NCBI GenBank assembly: GCA_024639025.1 | Contig: JAHEJF010000002.1 | Span: 1 to 28,273, forward strand | Reading direction: 5' to 3' | From: Ahrensia sp. | GTDB taxonomy: Bacteria > Pseudomonadota > Alphaproteobacteria > Rhizobiales > Rhizobiaceae | DNA: 28,273 bases | Part shown: piece by piece, positions 7,676-15,377 of the stretch | Position numbering within the stretch: position 1 is the first letter of the stretch | How the letters are laid out: each line of letters opens with the position of its first letter | Program-made: the position numbers and the translations under genes | Notes under the pieces: model-generated | Databases searched by the model: none | What the model was told of the DNA's origin: nothing | Seen by the model: the letters and a program-made list of their open reading frames with translations, nothing else

Positions 7676-8623
7676 CTAGTACTCCAATGCTCCGCTTTCG
7701 ATATCTTTAGCGTGTGCGCTCCACCCCTGCGCTTCGATGAACACGCGACGAATTGATGGGTGGCGTCTTTTAATTTCACTTTCGAACTCAGAAATGGCCG
7801 CTTCCACCGCTTCCGCTGGAAGGCCGTCGACAAAGTCAAAACTTGCATTGAGCAAAATTTCATTGGGTCCAAAATGCATTGTCAAGATTTCGTTGGTTCG
7901 GCTTATGCGCCTATCACGATCAAATATCCTGCTAATGTCCTTCAAAATCGCTGGATCGGCTCCCTCTCCGATTAACAAGCCTTTACTTTCGCTTGCAAGC
8001 AACATTGCAATCGCTGCCAAAATAATGCCGATGCCTATTGAAGCTAATCCATCCATTTCAGGAATGTTAAGCAGGTGACTACCGAGCACGCCAATGAGAG
8101 CGATAAGCAAGCCTAAGATCGCCGCGGTATCTTCAAACAGCACCGTAAAAACAGTTGGGTCTTTGGAAGATCTGATTGCTTTAAAAAATGGTGTGTCGCC
8201 GCGTTCTTGGTTGAATGCACGGTAAGCTACCATCCATGCGGCTGCTTCAAAAACAAGGCTAAGTGCAAGAACGATGTAATTGACGGTCGGGTTCTTGATC
8301 GGCTCTGGTTTATAAAAGTGTTGGATACCTTCATAGATGGATAGGCCGCTGCCGATCGCAAAAATCAAGATCGCGACAACAAACGTCCAGAAATAGAGCT
8401 CCATACCGTACCCGAATGGATGTTTCCTGTCCGGTCGTTTTTTGGCTCGTTTAATACCATGAAGCAACAACAGCTGGTTTCCAGAATCAACAACGGAGTG
8501 AATTGCTTCAGACAACATCGCTGATGATCCGGTAATAAATGCTGCAACGAACTTGCAAATGGCGATCAAACTATTCCCCACCAAGGCAGCATAGATAACG
8601 CGTTTAGAGTGATGGGCAGACAT
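7676..8623 (-). CDS. Cation diffusion facilitator (CDF) metal exporter, SLC30A9-like
   Basis: A 315-residue CDF-family inner-membrane proton/metal antiporter, probably exporting Zn2+ or a related divalent cation. The first helices include SAMLSEAIHSVVDSGNQ with the HxxxD metal site, followed by the HPFGYGMELYFW loop. The fifth helix has FEDTAAILGLLIA, where the usual second HxxxD is replaced by an E-D pair, as in the SLC30A9/ZnT9-like branch. The C-terminal cytoplasmic domain follows from about residue 215. The frame stays open to a TTG at 8635, but the ATG at 8623 starts at MSAHHSKRVI, where homologues usually begin. It is the first gene of the operon ahead of zntB and mscS. Confidence 0.92.
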   Translation of the reverse strand: MSAHHSKRVIYAALVGNSLIAICKFVAAFITGSSAMLSEAIHSVVDSGNQLLLLHGIKRAKKRPDRKHPFGYGMELYFWTFVVAILIFAIGSGLSIYEGIQHFYKPEPIKNPTVNYIVLALSLVFEAAAWMVAYRAFNQERGDTPFFKAIRSSKDPTVFTVLFEDTAAILGLLIALIGVLGSHLLNIPEMDGLASIGIGIILAAIAMLLASESKGLLIGEGADPAILKDISRIFDRDRRISRTNEILTMHFGPNEILLNASFDFVDGLPAEAVEAAISEFESEIKRRHPSIRRVFIEAQGWSAHAKDIESGALEY

Positions 8624-9279
8624 CTTAAAAACCAATTCTTGTTCTCATGATCTGCGCCAACTTGCCGACACTCAGCTGAAATCCAATTTTTTTCTCGCTC
8701 GAAATAGGTCGGTTTTCATTTCCTCATCGCAGTTCTCATTTATTGACGCGTGTTAACGCGAAGCTGAGTTTGAAAAAACGCATCATGGAACGGAGCAACG
8801 CCTTAATGGCTCTCTCGATTTTCCGAGATTATGAAAGGTCTCATTTCCGAAACCATGATTCGGCAAATCAAATATTGACGAGGAAGAATTATCAGATGAT
8901 GATCTATTTTAATAACGAAAAATAATGACCTTTAATATCGAAATTAGCGATAGATAATTACTGATAATTGCCATTGCATGACGCATTACCTTGCAGGCAT
9001 ACTGGTCTGGTTGCTTAATAGTGTGAACAGATCTCCTGATTACAGATTCACTGGAAAACTACGTCCCAAAAACATGAACGACATAATGATGCTGCAGATC
9101 GTGTCGTGAAAAATTTTAACAGTATGACCTGGCGTCGGTTTCAGGGGTGGACAAATGCTCTGTTCCCCACCTAGCTCAGAGTTCAGGGAACCACCGGTTT
9201 GGGCTTGGCCACAGTCGAAGCAAATCTTCGATCAAACCAGAAACAACTGGTTCAGCATTTATAGGAAGAGTTTCATCAT
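8624..9279. other. Divergent intergenic region between the CDF operon and the large MscS gene
   Basis: About 650 bases with no convincing gene. It must contain the promoters of both divergent transcripts. Short frames (for example 8743-8925, plus) have no ribosome site and no recognisable composition. A -35-like TTGACG is at 8875-8880 without a clear -10. The stretch 8860-8960 is markedly AT-rich. Confidence 0.5.
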
Positions 9280-11550
9280 ATGTTGCGCATTTTTCTAATC
9301 GCGTTGTTCAATATTTCTGTCTTGCTGGCTGCTTCCCCGCTTGATGCACAGGTTCTCCCACTACCAGCGTCTGATAGCTCATCAGTTGAGACTTCTGAGG
9401 CCAAATCTGGCGCGCTGGACTCACTTCTTGAGGTTCTCAAAGACGATAGGCAGCGCTCTGAATTAATTGAACGGCTCGAAGCGATTCAGACAAATGAGAT
9501 TGCGGCCACAACTGGGGCAGAGCAACCTTCCAACGAAGCAACGCAAACACCAACATTTGCACGAGAGATTGCTGACCTAACGAAAGCTGGTATCGAAAGA
9601 GTCTATGAAACAGTTGCTGATGTCTGGCGTGACTTCACTGGCATTCGATCACTTGTTTCGGGGATCAATGAGCAGCGCCAGACTCGGATTGTTGAAAATG
9701 GTCCACCGCTAATCGGTACCATCATCGCGACAATCTTTTTTCTTTGGTTGTTCACCCTTGTCTTTACGCGACTGACAAGCCGTCGCTCTGGCATCAATGA
9801 TACAATGTGGGCGAATGTTATAACTGTGCTTGTCAATGCGGTTGCTGATGTTACCGCTTTGGCGCTGGCTTATGCAGCTGGGTACGCTGTCGCAATTTCT
9901 TTGTTTGGGCGAGGCTCCATTGCTGTTGAGCAATCGCTCTACCTTAACGCGTTTCTGATTGCTGGCATTGCCCGCATTCTACTTCGGATTTTTGTCCTGC
10001 CCGACCGGCCTGAACAGGCGGTTTTTAATTTCTCTTCAAATGTGCAGAAAGCTATATACACACGTCTGGTCATTATTGGCGGTGTCCTTATCTACGGGAT
10101 CACCGCTGCCATTCCCATTGCAAATATTTGGCTGTCGTTCCTAGCTGGACGCTCCATTAGTGTCACAGTAGTCACTGTCTCTGCCATACTAGCGCTTCTA
10201 AGCATTCGGCAGATTGCGCGTCTCATTAATAGTGAACAACTGCAGCGCCTTGAAAGCGAAATGGTCGAGATTGAAATTGAAGAAGGTGCAGGCGCCGAAG
10301 AAATTGCTGACGCGGCATCTGAAGATGCAATGCGTGCTACCCTCTCTGTTTGGTATCGCAGCTGGCCATGGCTTGCTGCAATCTATGTTGTGTTTGCTTA
10401 TCTGATTGCGATTGCGCAACCAAGCCTTATGACCGATCTGATCGGTGCTGCAACGATAAAAACTGTGATTGCTTTTGGCTTTCTCGCTCTCGCATTCCGC
10501 TTTATGAAACGAGCATCAACAATTGGCGCACCAGTACCACGTGTGCTTCAATCCGCTTTACCAGAGCTAAAAGATAGGCTCGATCGATTTGTTCCCATGA
10601 TGCTGCGCTTCCTATCACTCGCTCTGATTATCATTGCTGCTGCGTTCTTGATTGATGCCTGGCATGTGTTCGATATTGGTGGGTGGGTAAAAAGCCCTAT
10701 TGGAATAGACATCATTTGGCGCGTGGTGAGTGCACTCCTTATCTTTTCGATCGTGGTTCTCATTTGGGCGATCATCTCCTCTTGGATCGATAATCGATTG
10801 TCGCTCGATCTGGATGGAAAGAACGTGAATGCGCGCTCGCGCACGCTGTTGGCCCTCTTCCGCAATGCCTTCACGGTTGCGCTTTTCATTTTCGGAGCGA
10901 TGACCGCACTTTCGCAACTCGGCATAGACATTGCGCCTCTTCTTGCCGGTGCTGGTGTGATCGGTCTTGCAATCGGATTTGGTTCACAAAAGCTGGTTCA
11001 GGACATCATCACTGGAATTTTTATTCAGCTAGACAATGCCATCAATGAGGGCGATGTCATCACAGTTGGCGGGATTACCGGAGGCGTGGAGAAACTCACA
11101 ATACGCTCGGTGTCACTACGCGACATAAACGGAACCTATCATATAGTTCCTTTTTCATCGGTCGATACAGTATCGAATTTCATGCGAAAATTTGCGTATC
11201 ACGTTGCAATTGTTGGCGTCGCCTACAAAGAAAAATTGCCGGTGGTAAAGGAAGCTATGTACGAAGCCTTCCGTCGTCTCAACGCGACAGAACATGCCCG
11301 ATCCATTCTCGGAGAGCTCGAGATGCATGGTGTTATTGAACTCGCTGACAGCTCTGTAAATCTGCGCGCACGTATCAAGACCAGACCAGGCAAACAGTGG
11401 GAGATAGGACGCGCATTTACCGAAATCATCAAAGAGGTATTTGATGAACAGGAAATCGAAATTCCATTTCCGCACCGTCAGATGGTCTATCCACCTCAAC
11501 CAAACGAGATCAAAGCGCTTCCCGGGGAAACTGCGGAGAACGCAATATAG
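9280..11550 (+). CDS. Large MscS-family mechanosensitive channel, YbiO-like
   Basis: A 756-residue inner-membrane channel close in size and layout to E. coli YbiO (741), a moderate-conductance mechanosensitive channel. The N terminus is a signal peptide (cleavage near SPLDAQ), followed by a periplasmic segment of about 110 residues with helical character, then many membrane helices from about residue 145 to 540. The MscS core is at the C-terminal side: APLLAGAGVIGLAIGFGSQKL (near 550-570), then VQDIITGIFIQLDNAINEGD, RSVSLRDINGTYHIVPFSSV and VSNFMRK. It ends with QEIEIPFPHRQMVYPPQP, the usual last strand. AGGAAGAG lies nine bases before the ATG. It is the second MscS protein within 2.7 kb, on the other strand, and not a recent duplicate given the different architecture. 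Confidence 0.93.
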   Translation: MLRIFLIALFNISVLLAASPLDAQVLPLPASDSSSVETSEAKSGALDSLLEVLKDDRQRSELIERLEAIQTNEIAATTGAEQPSNEATQTPTFAREIADLTKAGIERVYETVADVWRDFTGIRSLVSGINEQRQTRIVENGPPLIGTIIATIFFLWLFTLVFTRLTSRRSGINDTMWANVITVLVNAVADVTALALAYAAGYAVAISLFGRGSIAVEQSLYLNAFLIAGIARILLRIFVLPDRPEQAVFNFSSNVQKAIYTRLVIIGGVLIYGITAAIPIANIWLSFLAGRSISVTVVTVSAILALLSIRQIARLINSEQLQRLESEMVEIEIEEGAGAEEIADAASEDAMRATLSVWYRSWPWLAAIYVVFAYLIAIAQPSLMTDLIGAATIKTVIAFGFLALAFRFMKRASTIGAPVPRVLQSALPELKDRLDRFVPMMLRFLSLALIIIAAAFLIDAWHVFDIGGWVKSPIGIDIIWRVVSALLIFSIVVLIWAIISSWIDNRLSLDLDGKNVNARSRTLLALFRNAFTVALFIFGAMTALSQLGIDIAPLLAGAGVIGLAIGFGSQKLVQDIITGIFIQLDNAINEGDVITVGGITGGVEKLTIRSVSLRDINGTYHIVPFSSVDTVSNFMRKFAYHVAIVGVAYKEKLPVVKEAMYEAFRRLNATEHARSILGELEMHGVIELADSSVNLRARIKTRPGKQWEIGRAFTEIIKEVFDEQEIEIPFPHRQMVYPPQPNEIKALPGETAENAI

Positions 11551-11687
11551 ATGGGCATCTTCAATTGCCATGAGAATGTACGACGACCCTGCAATTCATT
11601 CGGAACCATTTGATCACGGTTTGGATTTGATTATCGAACTTGGAGCTGGCGGCTAGCACAATCAATTAAAATCTGTAAATTGAGAGA

Positions 11688-12650
11688 ATGGATATTGTTC
11701 TCGCGCGTACCTTTCTAGAAATCGCAACAGCCGGCAGTTTTTTCCATGCAGCTAAACGTTTGAACGTAACACAATCAACGGTGAGTGTACGTGTAAAACG
11801 GCTCGAAGAAGAACTGGGACGAACTCTTTTTCTACGCACGAAATCCGGCACAAAACTGACGCCTGCTGGGGAGCAGTTTGAACGTTTTGCTCGTTCGATG
11901 ATGAAGGTATGGGAAGAAGCAAAATACCAAGTTGGCGTGCCTGACACCTTTGCACGTGCCTTGTGCATAGGCAGCCAATACAGCCTCTGGCCAAAATTCT
12001 CCATGCGCTGGCTACAATTGCTGGAACGCGAATTGCCTGACACAGCTCTACGCGCTGAGATGGGTATGCCCGATCGGCTATTACGACTGATGCTCGACGG
12101 ATTGTTGGATGTTGCTGTTATGTATACGCCGCAGCTCAGACCTGGACTCTCTGTTGAAGTGCTGATGGACGATTCTTTGGTTTTGGTCGCTCCGTCACTA
12201 GAATATAGTCGTGATTTGGATGAAGACTATATCTTCATCGACTGGGGGCCTGAGTTTGTTCAAGCCCACAAAACGCATTTTCCGAATTTTCGGGCGTCTC
12301 ACGTAACTTTGGCGCTGGGTACATTGGCCGCGCGATACATTGTCGAAAATAATCGTGCTGCATACTTTCCTGCTCGATTTATCGAGGAAGAAGTCCTTGA
12401 GGGAACTTTGCATTTGGTTCCGGATGCCCCAGTTTTTCCATATCCAGTTTATGCGATTTGGAACACAGAGTCTGATACCGAACTGGTTGAAAGAGCGCTC
12501 AACGCGCTGCGTAGGATTGCTGGTCGGGTGGAGGCAAAGCAAACCGGGATGCTTGAAGAAGCAGGCCTCGACACAAACATGGCTCCGCGTTTGATTGATG
12601 TCATAGAGAGTTCAAACGCTGACAATTCGAGCGTCGAGTCTACTGAGTAA
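11688..12650 (+). CDS. LysR-family transcriptional regulator (paralogue of the one at 22803)
   Basis: A 320-residue LysR-type regulator. The N-terminal winged helix (residues 1-60) begins MDIVLARTFLEIATAGSF and contains the recognition helix NVTQSTVSVRVKRLEEELG. The effector-binding domain carries VAVMYTPQLRPGL and FIDWGPEFVQAHK. It shares start, helix-turn-helix and the DWGPEF block with the second LysR in this window, so the two belong to one subfamily; its ligand is not known to me. It follows the large MscS gene by 137 bases on the same strand and may be cotranscribed or act on it. Its last 11 bases overlap the end of the convergent gene at 12640. GAGAG lies just before the ATG. Confidence 0.93.
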   Translation: MDIVLARTFLEIATAGSFFHAAKRLNVTQSTVSVRVKRLEEELGRTLFLRTKSGTKLTPAGEQFERFARSMMKVWEEAKYQVGVPDTFARALCIGSQYSLWPKFSMRWLQLLERELPDTALRAEMGMPDRLLRLMLDGLLDVAVMYTPQLRPGLSVEVLMDDSLVLVAPSLEYSRDLDEDYIFIDWGPEFVQAHKTHFPNFRASHVTLALGTLAARYIVENNRAAYFPARFIEEEVLEGTLHLVPDAPVFPYPVYAIWNTESDTELVERALNALRRIAGRVEAKQTGMLEEAGLDTNMAPRLIDVIESSNADNSSVESTE

Positions 12651-13047
12651 TGAATCTTGAGTAGTCGTCACGGCTTAGAATTGCAGGAGCGTCCATGAGT
12701 TTGCTCTCACACAATGCAACGGTCAATATGTGTGACATGCCATTGATTGTGATGCGCATTAGCGTTTGAAAAAGCTGCATATCGGTCTCTTGGGCATTGA
12801 TGCTTGTCAATCGGTCTATGAGGCGAGCACTATTACGATCTATTCTCCCAGACCTAGCAAAGACAAAACTAAGCGATGCTTGGCCGTGAAAGTTGTAGAC
12901 GAAGCAATCGTTGACCCACAGCACGGAAGCTGCTGATTGATTGCATACGACAAAATCAAACGCCAAGCCCTCAAACGCTGGCAAACTAAGAACAGGCAGC
13001 TGCTGTGTTGTTTCAGTTTGGATGGATTTGCAAGAAGAATTAGCCAT
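12640..13047 (-). CDS. Conserved-looking protein of unknown function, 135 residues
   Basis: No family is recognised. The frame opens at 13083, but an ATG at 13047 overlaps the end of the upstream gene by eight bases, a typical coupled start, and gives 135 residues beginning MANSSCKSIQTE. There is no signal peptide or membrane helix. The composition is that of a soluble globular protein, with alternating hydrophobic stretches (FDFVVCNQSAASVLWVNDCF, ASLSFVFAR) suggesting beta strands in the first half and a helical second half. Its end overlaps the LysR gene tail-to-tail by 11 bases. It probably forms an operon with the secreted protein upstream. Function is open. Confidence 0.6.
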   Translation of the reverse strand: MANSSCKSIQTETTQQLPVLSLPAFEGLAFDFVVCNQSAASVLWVNDCFVYNFHGQASLSFVFARSGRIDRNSARLIDRLTSINAQETDMQLFQTLMRITINGMSHILTVALCESKLMDAPAILSRDDYSRFITQ

Positions 13048-13303
13048 CACTTTGGCCTTGTAGTTTTGCCGTCGCTGCTTCAATAATTTGGTCTGCGCTC
13101 ACAAAGTCTTGTGACTTGCAGGCCAGCCAAGCAGCAATCAGATCTTCCTTAATTTCATGGGTGCTTGCATGCTCATCTAAATTCTTACCAATCGCATCAA
13201 TTTTTGCAGTACACTCACTGAGATTTTCTACTTGCGCGGACACTTCGGAGATCGCTGCGAGAAGAGATAGGCAGATCAAAACTGGTCTAACGGAAGTTTT
13301 CAT
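13040..13303 (-). CDS. Small secreted protein, 87 residues, unknown function
   Basis: The product has a clear Sec signal peptide (MKTSVRPVLICLSLLAAI with cleavage near VSA-Q) and a mature part of about 63 residues that is acidic, helical and carries two cysteines (LSECTAK and WLACKSQ) able to form a disulfide in the periplasm. Two in-frame ATGs exist: GGAG at 13312-13315 is two bases from the first (13309) and eight from the second (13303), so the second is chosen. It overlaps the next gene by eight bases. No family is recognised. Confidence 0.7.
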   Translation of the reverse strand: MKTSVRPVLICLSLLAAISEVSAQVENLSECTAKIDAIGKNLDEHASTHEIKEDLIAAWLACKSQDFVSADQIIEAATAKLQGQSDG

Positions 13304-13612
13304 ATTCATGTCTCCAGTAGACGATTGCTCTATCTAGGATCGATGCGAAACTCACTTACGAAGTGACGGAAAGCTAAACCCAGCAAGGGTTTGCACGTTA
13401 ATGGTCCCTCCAAGATTGGTAGCGGGACTTCTAGGGCATACGGCATCCAACTCGAACTCCACTCCAAGAGTCTGCTCAGTGAAGGGTTTGCTGAACAAAA
13501 GCTGGAGTGGAGAATCAGGGAACGACCAAAAGATACCAATTACAGCGCCACGAGGCGCACTGGCTTCGGTGAAATACGCATGGAAGTCCCCCGATCATCG
13601 GATTGCTGCTGA
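13304..13612. other. 309-base gap between two small minus-strand genes
   Basis: Short frames exist on both strands (for example 13330-13539 minus, 13401-13616 plus) but without ribosome sites or recognisable motifs. A GC-rich stem, gcgcc at 13545-13549 against ggcgc at 13554-13558, could help end the DUF992 transcript. Otherwise nothing is seen. Confidence 0.4.
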
Positions 13613-14095
13613 TTAGTTGCTAGCTTCCAATGTTAAAGTCGACACGGCCAGCGCGACGTTCAGACCGGTTTGACCTTCAACGCTGAGAGGTTGAAGCCCA
13701 ATCTGTTTGCCATTGCCCCCAATCAACGCATTTGCACCCAGGCCGATACCCAGGCTTATCCCTGTGGAAACCCCAGCATACTTACCTGCCAAGGGGTGAT
13801 CCGGTAGATCTGTTCCAGACGGTGTGAAGACGACCCATTTGATGTAGGATTTGCCTGTAATGCCAACATCAAGGCCAAGTTTAGCTATTTTGCCAGTATA
13901 TGTGTCCACATCACCATTTGACTGTGCAAATGTGCAGTTTACTTGCTTTTTTGAACCAAGAAGCAAGCCAATGCCGCCATCAACTGTGCACTCAAGTACA
14001 CCAAGTTTATCGCCATTTGGAGCTGCAATTGCGCCAATCGGCATTAAAACAACTGCAGACAAAACTGAGGCGGATAGGATATTACGAGTTTTCAT
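13613..14095 (-). CDS. DUF992-family secreted protein
   Basis: A 160-residue protein of the DUF992 family, which is largely restricted to Alphaproteobacteria and has no assigned function. A signal peptide (MKTRNILSASVLSAVVLMP, cleaved near AIA-A) precedes the family blocks: LGVLECTVDGGIGLLLGSKK, CTFAQSNGDVDTYTGKIAKL, GLDVGITGKSYIKWVVF, GKYAGVSTG, GIGLGANALIGG and LQPLSVEGQTGLNVALAVSTL. Two conserved cysteines are present (LECTV and VNCTF). The ATG at 14095 is preserved by AGGA at eight bases; the frame itself extends to 14122. It is probably periplasmic or envelope-associated and sits beside other small exported proteins. Confidence 0.9.
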   Translation of the reverse strand: MKTRNILSASVLSAVVLMPIGAIAAPNGDKLGVLECTVDGGIGLLLGSKKQVNCTFAQSNGDVDTYTGKIAKLGLDVGITGKSYIKWVVFTPSGTDLPDHPLAGKYAGVSTGISLGIGLGANALIGGNGKQIGLQPLSVEGQTGLNVALAVSTLTLEASN

Positions 14096-14134
14096 TGCTT
14101 TATTCCTTCTGAGCGGAGACAAGCTCCATTGTGA

Positions 14135-14155
14135 AGCACTCTGGGATCGAGTGCT
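14135..14155. promoter_or_regulatory. Inverted repeat ahead of the DUF992 gene
   Basis: A perfect 7-bp inverted repeat, agcactc (14135-14141) and gagtgct (14149-14155), with a 7-base spacer, lies 40 bases before the DUF992 start and behind the lipoprotein stop. There is no T-run on the minus strand. It could be an operator or a leader hairpin. Confidence 0.35.
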
Positions 14156-14195
14156 GAATTGCGCCCTACGGCATTAAGTTGAATATTGTGTCGGA

Positions 14196-14495
14196 CTATT
14201 TGCAGGCTGGATCATTGTATTGAATTTCATCGCAGAACTCTCGCGATGCTTGATCAATCAACCATTGGCTATTTCGAATTTGGTCTTCACCTTTAGTGAC
14301 CTGTTTGCGACCGTTTGAAATGTTCTTTTGGCCGTTCGCCACGAGCTTTTGTCCACGCAAATAGCTTTTCTCAGTCTGGCTGAGCGTTTCGCTGCGTGTG
14401 GATATTGAGTCGCCAAGATTCGGGCCACTTACGCAACCAGACAGCAAACCAATAGCTATGAAAGTGAGTCCAAAAATACCCGAACTAATTCTCAT
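14196..14495 (-). CDS. Small lipoprotein, 99 residues
   Basis: The N terminus MRISSGIFGLTFIAIGLLSGCV is a lipoprotein signal peptide with lipobox LSGC; the Cys would be lipidated and the protein anchored to a membrane, most likely the outer one (Val rather than Asp follows the Cys). The mature part is a polar helical stretch with repeated short words (RGQKLVANGQKNISNGRKQ), suggesting a coiled coil, and two C-terminal cysteines (REFCDE, DPACK). The frame opens at 14543, but the ATG at 14495 with AAAGGGAAG just before it is the natural start. No family is recognised. Confidence 0.75.
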   Translation of the reverse strand: MRISSGIFGLTFIAIGLLSGCVSGPNLGDSISTRSETLSQTEKSYLRGQKLVANGQKNISNGRKQVTKGEDQIRNSQWLIDQASREFCDEIQYNDPACK

Positions 14496-14565
14496 ATGCT
14501 TCCCTTTCAGATTAGCACAGATAAAATTTAGCAGGAATTTCACTATTGGAATAACGATATTTTCT

Positions 14566-14591
14566 TATGAATATAGTGAAAAATATTCATA
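14566..14591. promoter_or_regulatory. AT-rich inverted repeat upstream of the lipoprotein gene
   Basis: tatgaatat (14566-14574) and atattcata (14583-14591) form a perfect 9-bp inverted repeat with an 8-base spacer, 71 bases upstream of the lipoprotein ATG in an AT-rich stretch. The spacing and placement fit an operator of a dimeric regulator better than a terminator, as no gene ends here. Confidence 0.4.
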
Positions 14592-15332
14592 GATAATTAT
14601 TCAAACTATGAGGTGTTGTTATCCTTTGGAGGTTTCCCAAAAGCAAAGAACAAAACTGAGGCAACGCGGCACAAAAGCCGACAGAATTCGCGATACATCA
14701 ATAATTGGCCAAGGTCGACCATAGATAAGATCTATGGATATTCAGCACAGCGACGATTACGATTCAAAACGCGGAACGTAAAGCAAATTTCAGTGCTCGC
14801 ACAAATGACCGTTACCGACATAAGTGAGCAGATTGTTACAATTTGCTGACAGATCCCAGAAAGACATCACCACTTCAGGCAAACCGGCGCTCGCACGATC
14901 GAAACAGCACTACTCAGACCCAGAAATCCACCCGCTTTTTGTAAGCAAGTTGATTGTTCGAGTACTCAGGCCATAGTTTCACGCTCCAGCTACAACCGCA
15001 CCATTATAGCAACTTGACAGGTTCGACGCCGCGCCAAAATTGTTTGCTAGCACACTCCAAACAGATTTTTTACCCATCCAGGTTTGCTTTCATCAGATTC
15101 GATTTTCTCACATTTCCAGATCTGCATTTGCCATTCGAATGATGCGCAAAGTACTCAAAGCATTTTCTGACAGGACACCATTACAATGTGCCCTCCAGAA
15201 GTCGCTTGTACTTGCTTGGTGTGTATCAGAAGATTTTTTCAATCGGACGCGCTTTGTCCTTTATCCAGCCACAATTTACATAGAACGCTGGTTCTCGAAG
15301 GGCACCTTAATACACTGAAACAGTGGTTCAAG
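14592..15332. other. Long non-coding gap upstream of the OmpA-family gene
   Basis: About 740 bases without a supportable gene. Several plus-strand frames of 60-90 codons overlap each other and lack ribosome sites and recognisable motifs. The frame of the OmpA gene remains open back to 15186, but this part is rich in Cys and Leu, unlike a signal peptide, and is not counted as coding. The region must hold the promoter of the OmpA-family gene, perhaps with a long mRNA leader. Confidence 0.5.
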
Positions 15333-15357
15333 CCAGTTTTGCTAGCGCAAAAACTGG
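15333..15357 (+). promoter_or_regulatory. Leader hairpin just before the OmpA-family gene
   Basis: ccagttttgc (15333-15342) pairs with gcaaaaactgg (15347-15357) around a tagc loop, with one bulged A. The stem ends 20 bases before the ATG at 15378 and thus lies in the mRNA leader. Leader hairpins stabilise ompA mRNA in enterobacteria; here that role is only inferred. Confidence 0.45.
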
Positions 15358-15377
15358 TTGCGCCCGGAAAGTTGAAA

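Noticed and set aside
8743..8925. Plus-strand 60-codon frame in the divergent CDF/MscS region
   Set aside because: No ribosome site and unusual composition for a protein; the region must hold two promoters.
11570..11656. 28-codon frame between the large MscS and the LysR gene, beginning MRMYDDPAIHSEPF
   Set aside because: It reads like protein, but there is no ribosome site and it is too short to support without conservation data.
13330..13612. Short frames on both strands in the gap beside the DUF992 gene
   Set aside because: No ribosome sites, no recognisable motif and mutual overlap.
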